DNA of 64,000 nucleotides from Limnomonas spitsbergensis. Its lineage: Eukaryota > Chlorophyta > Chlorophyceae > Chlamydomonadales. Shown in pieces: positions 1-11,000 of the stretch. The translations under genes were made by a program, and so were the position numbers. The first letter of the stretch is position 1; each line of letters starts with the position of its first letter. The DNA lies in assembly GCA_037349105.1 (NCBI GenBank), contig JAYJMM010000124.1, forward strand, positions 3,394,001 to 3,458,000. Reading direction: 5' to 3'. The notes below the pieces were generated by a model that saw only the letters and a program-made list of their open reading frames with translations, was not told the origin of the DNA and did no database searches.

Positions 1-547
1 ACACCAGCAATCCAGCTTGAAGCTGATGGCCAGGCAGTGGCGAGCTTGCACGCCAACATAAAGATGCCATCCAGTATGCGCAGCAGCCTGCAACACCTGG
101 CTAGCTAGCGCACCAGCATTTTACCTTGCTTGCTGCCGGGCGCACTCTGTCGGCAATCATCGATACGTTTTTCCGCAGGTGATGCATGTCCTCCGTCCTC
201 ATAATTTCCCCCCGCAGAAATGCCGCTGTTTATTTCCATGTGCCTTCCAGCTACACTTAAACTACAACAAAGCTGAAATCCAGCTACATCACACGACCTG
301 CGGCCGAGGGGACCAGAAACAGAAAGTCCCGCCGCTTGGGCCACTAGCTTAAGGTCGGTCAAGGCTTGATACCGAGTGGACCAGTGGTGGGCTGGTGGCC
401 GCCTAGCAGCCATGCGAAGGTGGTCCGGCGAACATTAAAAGAAAAGCTGGAGGATGTGCGCGTGACAGTGTGTGCATGGGTCTCCCCCAGCAGCAGGGTG
501 ACACAATCCGGCTTAACCTGCGCCGGATCGTGCCGAGTGCTTTTCTC

Positions 548-613
548 ATGTGATGCCCATGTGATGCCCATGTGATGCCCATGTGATGCCCATGTGATGC
601 CCATGTGATGCCC
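548..613 (+). repeat. 11-bp tandem repeat (CATGTGATGCC), six copies
   Basis: Six uninterrupted copies of CATGTGATGCC. They sit at the start of a segment, 608-650, that also occurs near 22270 (plus) and 24455 (minus) and that ends here in a TTCAC pentamer run. The repeat probably grew from the GTGATGCC element inside that dispersed sequence. Confidence 0.85.
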
Positions 614-650
614 CGTTGGACTGTAAAAACTTCACTTCACTTCACTTCTC
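608..650 (+). mobile_element. SINE-like dispersed repeat fragment, copy 1
   Basis: The sequence GATGCCCCGTTGGACTGTAA followed by AAACTTCAC is nearly identical to the end of related segments at 22219-22292 (plus) and 24425-24515 (minus). It ends in a short TTCAC tandem run, as SINE 3' ends often do. Only the 3' part is recognisable here. Assignment to a SINE rests on the tail and the dispersal; no full tRNA-like head was seen in this copy. Confidence 0.4.
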
Positions 651-2067
651 CCTTTGGAGAACGATCCGGCTTAACCTACGTCGTGCCATCATGCTCAGAA
701 AGGGCATGGTAGGGACAAGCACATAATGTAACGCAATTCCCGCTTGCACCTCAATAAAACGGGTCGTATATCAAGATAATGAATTGGGCGGACCTCACTT
801 GAGGTCTCCAAGGCGATATTTTAATCTGAGCTGAGAAGCTGACGAATGGATGACGGCTATAAAGGTTTTCGTAGAAGGTGCCGTCTGTCCAATTGAGTGG
901 AACGACTCCGTACGTGACAAATAGTGTGTATGTTCATGGAGTGCGCGGCCATATACCTCGCGCAGATTACAAAGAATCCCAAGTAAGAAGCGACGCGCAA
1001 CGGCCTGCCGGGGGTGGGCGTGGCCGGAGGGGGGGCGAATTTTGATACGGCCGGCGGTAGGAGGCTGGTGTGGCAATTAAGGTTTTGGTGGCAACATTTG
1101 TAATGCAATTAAGTTGTGTTTTGCACTAAATTTAATTGCACTTCCTTGCACTTCAGGGTGTAACATCATTGATTTAATGGCACTTAATTAATTGAAGATA
1201 CTTTAATGTAACCTATACGTGTAATTTATTCGGTAAGCAAGGCAATTAAGTAAATTGACAGTTAAGATTTTTGTGGCAACAATATAATGCGAAGATGCTT
1301 TGTATGCGTCTTCAGCTGAATGAAGGGCCAGATGTTCCACCTAATTGCGATGATGGCAAGGTGAGGCGTTGAATTGATACTCTCCCGGTGTTTTGTAAGC
1401 ATTAGAGCCATTCAATGACATAACACCTCTGGGCTGATTTGACTGCATAACTGCATGGTAGGGACAGAGACGCAATGCAATATGGTGTAACTGTTACAGT
1501 ACATTTCAGATACCATTCCTTGGGCGAGGATTTGCTATCTTTTAATGCCAGCCTTGCCGTCTTTTTTACATCTCAAGCATTATGTTTGAAACTTGCTTAC
1601 ACAATCGAGAACTGTCCACCTTTTCGGGGTACAAAAAAGGTTGCAAGTACCACATCAAAGCATAGATGGCATTCGTGTTCACTCACTCGGGTTAATCATG
1701 CAGTGAAACGTTCATACTTGTAAGCCCATACCGGGATGCCTGTTCGTGTCGACACTAAAAATCCACTGCGACGCAACATCAGGTCATGATTAGACAAGCC
1801 GGATACAGTTCTTGGTTTCCCGTTATGGTGGAACAACGAGCAACAGTTCGTAATTGCCAGAAATAAAAATATACATGGGGACATCATCGTCCGGACAGCT
1901 GACACAAGCACTACTATAACCTCGGGCTGCAGCATGCTGCCTCCACTTCTAGCCACACTGCCAGTCAAACAGGTTCACACTCCCAAGGCCTCGGCAACAA
2001 AAAACAAACAGCTCACACTTCCAGTCCACTTCACCTCCATCCTCTCCAAACTGTGAACTAGAAGTGT

Positions 2068-5000
2068 CTACCAGTTCTCAAACGGCGCCCCGGTTGCCTT
2101 TGTGATCTTGCCTGACACCTTGTCCAACTCAGCCATTTCACCATCAGACAGTCGCCTACACAAGGAAAGAGAAAGTATTGTGACATGTGATATCGACAAC
2201 AACATGGCGTTCAGTACAGATCTAACTCATGCATCTCACCATCAGAGTTGCCTGCGTTGGGGAGGAGAGACGGTAAATTATTTTAACACGTGTAATGGTG
2301 TGTGCCAGAGTAACAGAAATGAAGACCCAGATTACAACCATCAGAGAGCAACCTGCAGAGTGATGGGGAAAGGATGATGAGATGAGCCGACAACAGCCTT
2401 AGAAACAAATTTAAGCCACGGAAGTGAAGACTTGTTTCGGCCATCTTGCTTGACCGCCTAAAGAGTCCCACGAATACGGAGATATTCCCCTCCCCACACA
2501 CAGCCCCCCTCACCAGCCCAATGCCCGCTCGCCTTGACTAACACTGCACATTTTAGTTTAGACCAGCCAAGGACCTTTTGAAAGCCCCCACCCCCCCCTC
2601 AACAGCCCAAAGCCCGCTCGCTAGCCTTGACCAGCTCTAAACACATTTGACCTATACCAGCCCAGGACCCCTTTGAAGCCCCCCCACACCACCCCTCACC
2701 AGCCAAGTGCCCCTGCAATCTCCTTGAGCTGCTTGTCGCTCTTGGCTCCCGGGATGGGCAGCGCACCCTTGCAGACACACCAGTTGAGCGAGATCTGCGG
2801 GGGGAAGGGTTCACATATATTTCAAAACAGTTTGCCACCTCTCTGGGATGGGCAGTACACCCTTACAGACACACCATTCCAGTTTGACCTGACCACAGAT
2901 CTAGGGGGGGGGGGTCTCACACTAATCCTCAGAGACAGCAATTCAGGTTCAGATCCAAGGTTTCATGATAGACAGCAGCGGCTAGATGTGGCAGATGCCC
3001 CCCCCCCTCACCACACCTCACACCCACATCCTGGAAATGAAGGCTCCCCCCACCCACACACACTTGCACGGGTGACTGCCCCCATTTGTCAAGAACAAGT
3101 CACCATCATATGCTGTACACCAGGGGCTGGATGCCGCAGATGTACCCCAGCTTCCTGGACCCCTCACACCGCACACCCGTACCTGCACGCCTGAACTGAG
3201 GCCCCCTCCCCCCTCCTCCACCGGCCTGCACAATTGGCTTCACCTGCTTGTCAAAGATCACCTTCGTGACCAACACGAGTGGCTGGATGACTCGGATTCC
3301 GCCCCGGACTACCTCATTAACCCCACACCCTCACAATGGAACTACCCCCCCTAGCACGGTCTCCATTAACCACACCTCTAACCTCACACACACACTGGGA
3401 CAACCCACTCCCCTTACCACCCACACCCACCTGCACCAGTGACTCCCCCGCTTTTATGAGATCACCTTGGTGACCGACAGCAGAAGCTGGATGTTGCAGC
3501 TTCAACCCCGGACTTTCCACATTCACACACCTCTAACCTCACACACACACTGGGACAACCCACTCCCCTTACCACCCACACCCACCTGCACCAGTGACCC
3601 CCCCCCCCCGCCAATCACACACCTCAACACCACACACACACTGGGACTGCCCCCTCCCCCCCCCCTTGCACCCACACCCACCCGCACCAGTAACTTCCCC
3701 CGCTCCTCTGAGATTGCCTTCATGACCGACAGCAGATTACAACCCAGACTATCCCCATTGACACACCTCAACCTCACACTGATTCCCCCCCCCCCTCCCC
3801 TCCCCCCGCACCCTAGCACCCCCACCCACCTGCACCAAAGACTTCCCTCGCTCCTCTGAGATCGCCTTCATGACCGATAGTAGCGGCTGGATGTCGCGGA
3901 TGCGGCTGTCGGTGAAGAGGAACTTCCGGGGGCCGTACGGCCGCTCGCCGTTCTCGACATATTTGCCTAGTTGCAGGAGCAGCGTGTCAGTCAGGTAGGT
4001 GCCATGGCTCAAATGCATGTGTGGCAAGGGTGGGTGTCAGCAAAGAGGAGTTTTGAGGGGCCATACATAACAACATAGATGGTAGGACTTAAGGGGCCAA
4101 GGGCTCCTGTCTACAGCGAGCAGCATCCTGGGCCTGTTCGAAAGCTAAACTCATATCCAAAACTGATTGCAAACTGGACTGAGGGATTTCACACAGTGGT
4201 AAGGCTTCGGCAAAGCGAGGCGCACACAACCACCAGTGCGTCCTCCATTTGTCATCCTACATCCACCCTTCAAGCTTTTAGCCCCGTATCCTCGAGGCTG
4301 GCTGCAACTCATTGGTGGACAGGTTTTGGTGTTGAGAGGAGTACATCACCGTCATGGCACCCTTGAACTTCACCCTCCACTGCAAAAACCTATGCCTACA
4401 ACCCCAGGGAATAGGTTCCACCCGTGCGCCGATCCTCAATGTTAAGCAGACCTTGGCCCTGCTCCACAATTTAGCAACCCAAACCCCTGGACCCTGAGAA
4501 GACATGGTGAGCTGGCCTTCGCCCTAATCTATCTACCATTACCAGAGGCCCTGCGACGACTCGTGAAAGCAGTAATTGACAGTAGGACAACACCATCGGG
4601 CTGAAAATACACGTTACGTTACTTATCCACAGTTTTTCCTGCCAGGATCAGTCCCATGCACCCCTCACCTGTCAGCAAGCCTTGGCAGAGCGGGGAGTAG
4701 GCCACGGGGGTGATTCCAAACTCTTTGCAAGCCTGAGAACGCAGAAGCATGACGGAGAGGAATAAGTCGATCAGGTCACGCAAAACAAGAGTCATACCGA
4801 GAAATGCTGAAATCCCAGCGAGCTTGGGGGGCAAAGCGGGGAGGGACGAGCTAGATCTGGGAAGGTCCATGGAAACAAAGCATAGAGGATTGATTCAGTT
4901 CATTGTCCGGCAATCTAGGCACAGCTGGTTCAATCCAGACAGCGTGAAAAGGTATGAGGGCACACTGAATCCAATCCAGTCGGTTCAGGTGTGGTCAGAA

Positions 5001-8000
5001 GGTCCACGTGCCTGGACTAAGTGGATTGGATCCAGCGTACCTTCAGTCCATGGAGTCGGAAGGGAGATTCTGTGCAGAGTACAGGCCATCCAGGCGTATG
5101 GTTCAGGGTTTACTAAACCCTGGACCTGTAACCCTAGACTCGGTACACAGTTCAGGCCATCCAGGCAAATGGTTTAGGGTTTACTAAACCCTTGACCCTT
5201 AACCCTAGATTCGGTACACAGTTCAGGCCATCCAGGCGTATGGTTTGGGGTTTACTAAACCCTTGACCCTTAACCCTAGATTCGGTACACAGTTCAGGCC
5301 ATCCAGGCGTAGCACTTACAATCCAGCTGTGGCGCTTTCAATCCATGCGCAGAATGATCAGGGGGCATAGGACATGGGGACACAGGGCATGAGGGCACTG
5401 GATTCTGGTACAAAAGAGAGGGGGACATGGTGAGGCCCGCATTGAAGGCATGGAACTCCCATGGAGACAAGTCAAACCAGGAAATCCAAATTAACAGATA
5501 CAGGGCACTGAAATTAAATCAGCGCCAAAACACACACGCCTTACACATCGATACATAGCTCTCACCTCGATGACTCCATTGGTCTCAGGAGCGCGGTACA
5601 GCAGTGAGTATTGCACCTGCAAACATGAGGGGGGGCTGGAGAGGTTACAAACAGGAGTTACAAACAGGAGTTAGAAACAGTGAGTTTGCACCTGCAAACA
5701 TGAGGGGGGGGGGGAGCTGGATATGTTACAAACAGTGGGTATTGCACCTGCAAACAGGAGAATGGGGGGGGGGGACTGAATGTGCTGCACCGTCAACAAA
5801 ACCTTCATTTTTTCTATCGATTTCAATGTACGGTACAGCATGGATTGTTTATTAGAACCTGCTCTGTCCTGAAGAGTGCAGCGGTGAGTTTGCACCAACG
5901 CGTATGGGGAGGAGCATGGAACGCCGAGCATACCTAGTTTCCAATCTCTTACCTGGTTGGATGCAAGCAGCATGCCTCTACCAGCTCTAGCCTCTTAATG
6001 CCATCAGACAACTGAAGTATAAAAAATATTTAGTTTTGTAGTCCCTCCCCACTTTGTTGGATGCAAGCGGGATGCCTGCTAGCTCCGACCTCATAATGAC
6101 ATCAGACACATTGAAATCCGAAAGACGCTCAGTTGTCTAGTCCCTCCCCACCTGGTTGGATGCAAGCGGGATGCCTGCCAGCTCCAGCCTCTTTGCGGCG
6201 CCCTTGAGTCGATCTGCATTGAAGTTGGAGACCCCAATGGCATCCGCCAACCCTTGCTCCTTAACCTGGAGGAAATGGGGGGTGGAGGAGGAGAGGGGGT
6301 GAAATATGAGGTACAGGAAATACCGCTCTGGTGGCGCTCTGCCGATCCTTGCTACTTATCCCGCCGTGAGGTGCATGGGGGGAGGGGGGGGAATCCGCAC
6401 GTATCCAGGGGATGGAAGGAATGGAAGCTTTCAACCTACTCCCGAAAATGTGGTAGTTGCAGAGTGAACAGAGGAGAAAGTGGTAACAGTAAGAAACATA
6501 AAGAGTGGCCATGGAAAGCAGGAGAAATCAACAACCCTAAACCCTTTTGGCCATGGAAAGCAGGAGAAATCAACAGCCCTAAACCCTACTGGCCATGGAA
6601 AGCAGGAGAAATCAACAACCCTAAACACTACTGGCCATGGAAAGCAGGAGAAATCAACAGCCCTAAACCCTACTGGCCATGGAAAGCAGGAGAAATCAAC
6701 AACCCTAAACCCTACTGGCCATGGAAAGCAGGAGAAATCAACAACCCTAAACCCTACTGGCCATGGAAAGCAGGGGAAATCAACAACCCTAAACCCTACT
6801 GGCCATGGAAAGCAGGGGAAATCAACAACCCTAAACCCTATTGGCCAGGTTAAACAGGAGAAATCAACAACCCTAAACCCTACTGGCCATGGAAAGCAGG
6901 GGAAATCAACAACCCTAAACCCTACTGGCCATGGAAAGCAGGGGAAATCAACAACCTTAAACCCTACTGGCCATGGAAAGCAGGGGAAATCAACAACCCT
7001 AAACCCCTACTGGCCATGGAAAGCAGGAGAAATCAACAACCCTAAACCCTACTGGCCATGGAAAGCAGGGGAAATCAACAACCCTAAACCCTACTGGCCA
7101 TGGAAAGCAGGGGAAATCAACAACCCTAAACCCTATTGGCCAGGGAAAGCAGGAGAAATCAACAACCCTAAACCCTACTGGCCATGGAAAGCAGGGGAAA
7201 TCAACAACCCTAAACCCTACTGGCCATGGAAAGCAGGGGAAATCAACAACCCTAAACCCTATTGGCCAGGGAAAGCAGGAGAAATCAACAACCCTAAACC
7301 CTACTGGCCATGGAAAACAGGGGAAATCAACAACCATAAACCCTACTGGCCAGGGAAAGCAGGTGAAATGAACAACCCTAAACCATACTGGCCATGGAAA
7401 GCAGGAGAAATCAACAACCTTAAACCCTACTGGCCATGGAAAGCAGGGGAAATCAACAACCCTAAACCCTACTGGCCATGGAAAGCAGGGGAAATCAACA
7501 ACCCTAAACCCCACTGGCCATGGAAAGCAGGAGAAATCAACAACCCTAAACCCTACTGGCCATGGAAAGCAGGGGAAATCAACAACCCTAAACCCTACTG
7601 GCCATGGAAAGCAGGGGAAATCAACAACCCTAAACCCAACTGGCCATGGAAAGCAGGAGAAATCAACAACCCTAAACCCTACTGGCCATGGAAAGCAGGA
7701 GAAATTAACAACCTTAAACCCTACTGGCCATGGAAAGCAGGGGAAATCAACAACGTTAAACCCTACTGGCCATGGAAAGCAGGGAAAATCAACATCGTTA
7801 AACCCTACTGGCCATGGAAAGCAGGGAAAATCAACAACCCTAAACCCTATTGGCCATGGAAAGCAGGAGAAATCAACAACCCTAAACCCTATTGGCCATG
7901 GAAAGCAGGGGAAATCAACAACCTTAAACCCTACTGGCCATGGGAAGCAGGGGAAATCAACAACCTTAAACCCTACTGGCCATGGAAAGCAGGGGAAATC

Positions 8001-11000
8001 AACAACCCTAAACCCTACTGGCCATGGAAAGCAGGAGAAATCAACAACCCTAAACCCTACTGGCCATGGAAAGCAGGAGAAATCAACAACCCTAAACCCT
8101 ACTGGCCATGGAAAGCAGGAGAAATCAACAACCCTAAACCCTACTGGCCATGGAAAGCAGGGGAAATCAACAACCCTAAACCCCACTGGCCATGGAAAGC
8201 AGGGGAAATCAACAACCCTAAACCCCACTGGCCATGGAAAGCAGGGGAAATCAACAACCCTAAACCCTACTGGCCATGGAAAGCAGGGGAAATCAACAAC
8301 CGTGGCAGCGGGCAAAAGGACTCTCCCAGCATCTTCAGGAATCACCTTGACAAAGCCGTCCAAGTAGGCCTCATTGCTGAAGGCGTTGAAGGCAAAGCCT
8401 GGCCAGTGCTGTGGGGGGAGTGAGTGGAGGGAGGTCGCAGCGTGAGAAGTGGCGGAGGTGTGCAGAGGGGGGGGGAGTAAGGCACAGAAAATAGGCAGAC
8501 GTGACGAGGGTTTGCTCATGTGTTCAGTATTCGGGATGACGTGCTCAGGGTTGCAATTTCAGCCCTGCAGGGTTTAACTCTGGAACCCTGGCACCCTCAG
8601 TAGCATTTATTGCGACGTCTTTTAGTAGGTCTTTGGGTCTTGAGTGTAGGGTTGACCACCAGATTCTGAAGGGTGCGTACTGCGCCATCGGGTACCTGGT
8701 AAGGTTTTAAGGTCCAGGGTCTATTTACGACGCCTGAAAAGCCCACCTGCATGTACAACGCCATCTTCTCCTGCTGCAATCTCTTCAGTGAGGCGCGGCA
8801 GGCCAGCGGTACGGAGTCCGCCCCCAAGCGCCAGGGCTGAGGAGCAAACTTTGAGGCCACCAGGGGCTTCGTGCTTGTCTCCTGGAGTTTGGGGCAGGTT
8901 TTAGGGTCAGCAGGTTGGTGAGACAAAGGAGTTGAAGCTACAGGGAAACTAAGGGCTGGGGTGAAGAGCTTTGGGCCCAAGCAGGTACACCAGATCAACC
9001 TGCTGATAAGACCCACGGCTGGCATACTCAAGCCATAGGAGGCAAGTTTCAACTTGGACCGGAGGTCAAAGGAGCACAGCTTGTCGCACGAGGACCGAAG
9101 AGCCCTTGCCCCTTGGTAGCGGCTGAGGGGCAGCTGGACTGTAGCTGAGCTGAGCTGTAAGTCATACCTCAGCTACCCCAAAAGAAACCCTGACAAAGAA
9201 AGAAAGAAATCTACGCCCCGGTGAAAAAGGGAAACAGCGCAGCCTGGGCCGGAGTTACATCCGCGCTGTTACCATGACTGACACACGACGCACCTTCATG
9301 AACTCGCCAAGGAACTCCTCGCTCTTGCCAAAGCCGTACACCTAAGGCGGGGGAGAGGGGTCACAATCACAACAAAATACTTATTTCGTGTAATTGCAAG
9401 TGTAACTGCGAATCAAACAACTCATTGAGTCATTGTAGGCGCCTGTGGCGGCCAGTAGGACAGCCTACTGCACATCAGGCTACTCCTTGCAAGCTGCTGC
9501 CCGGCAGCTCAAACAGCGAATCGCTGCGGGCGCTTGAACAGCGTACCGCTGAGGGCACTAAAAACGCGTACTGCTGAGGGCGCTTCGATATCGCTGAGGG
9601 CAACTAAAAGCGTATCCCCGTATCCCCTGACATATCGCTTAGGGCAATTAAAAGCGAATCCCCGAGGGCATAGACAGCAGGGCTTCCTGCGCCTGTCCCT
9701 AAGCCATAATGTGGCTGTATTACGGCTGAATGACCCTAACAACTAGACAGATGTGTGTGCAAGGAGTCCGCCACGTCAACTGGGAATGCCTCGTGAGTTG
9801 TGACACACTAGGGTTACCGGCTGCCATGGCAGTTGGAAGCCTGTAATAGCCGTTCCAATAGCACGGGCGACGTACCAAGGGTTAACAGCTTTCAGGTTTG
9901 GGGTTAAGGGACCCCCTAGTAGCTGACCTCAGATGCGCCAATGAAGAGTTTTGGGTGACAGGCTTAGAACCCGTAATGCTCGCCTCGGCTCACCTTGGCA
10001 GTGTCTAAGAAGGGTTTTCGGTCACGAGTGAAGTCTTTAGTATGCTTACCTCTGCCGTGTCAATGAAGGCGCTCTCGCCAAAGGTCTCGATGATACACTG
10101 TATCAGGAGGGAGGGGAGCATAGGTGTGTGTGGGGGGGGGGGCGGCATAAGTGCATACGTGGGAAGTAGGGTTTTAGAGTTAAGGGTTCAGGGAGGGGGC
10201 GAGGGAACGGGTAATGCAATCCGCAGGTATGCTTTGTGAGGCAGGCAGGGACATCCGTCCTCTCTCACATAGACTGAATCCTGCGGTATGCTATCACAGT
10301 CTGTCATCGCTCACACGTTTTCACGCCGCTGGCTCCTAGGCAAATAAGACGGAAATATGTACACAGAGACACCGGGGGGAATCCAGTGATGCGCTTGTAG
10401 GCAAGTGGCGGGATGGGGGGGGGCGCAGATGAGCAGGTAAGGGCATGCATAGCATGGAGGGGAAGGAGGGGACACGGTGAATGCATGGCGGGAATGGATT
10501 GTAAGAAGGGGCATGGCCACATGGTCGTGAGACCAAGGTGAGCCATGGGAGGAGGGGAAGAAACTCCAGGTTGCGGCCCTGACAACCAGATGACTATTTC
10601 CAAAGCCCGAAGCCCTAAAAATGCTATGGGCATGGGGACCTTGAGCAACGCAGCGGTTGCGACCACTCACCTCGTAGGCCCGTCTGCTCTCCTCTTGGCC
10701 GTACTGCTTACCATAGCCCCTGCACACACACAAACACATCGCTTGCTTATGGTAACGGCGCGGATGTGGCTACGGCCCCAAGCTGCGTTGTTTCCCCTCC
10801 ACGCCCTACTAGGGCGTAGCTTTCTTTCTTTCTCTCTTTCTTTGCTTGGGGCCAAAGGACCGTGCAAGCCCTGAATCGAAAAGCGATAATGTCAGTGTTT
10901 TTGTTTTCATCTACATGACCACCTTCTGCAGGCTGCCACGCAACCGACGAACGCCCGATTGGGCCACACATGGACCGGCCTTCAACAGGGGGCCAAGGCA

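Larger units (their letters stand above)
1..2067. other. Left flank and 3' side of the aldo/keto reductase gene, no gene recognised
   Basis: No exon with protein similarity or paired splice signals was recognised. The right part presumably carries the 3' untranslated region of the minus-strand aldo/keto reductase, whose stop codon is at 2068-2070. The stretch from about 1080 to 1300 is AT-rich and has no long open frame. The segment around 280-430 resembles dispersed sequences elsewhere in the window (a motif like TGCTTGGGCCACTGG also occurs near 28180 and 44636). Small open frames here look random. Confidence 0.5.

Noticed and set aside
6480..8519. Open frames of 647 and 506 codons on opposite strands ([14 protein letters not shown] and its reverse)
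   Set aside because: The 42-base period is a multiple of three, which keeps frames open. Both strands are open at once, and the region is between two verified reductase exons.
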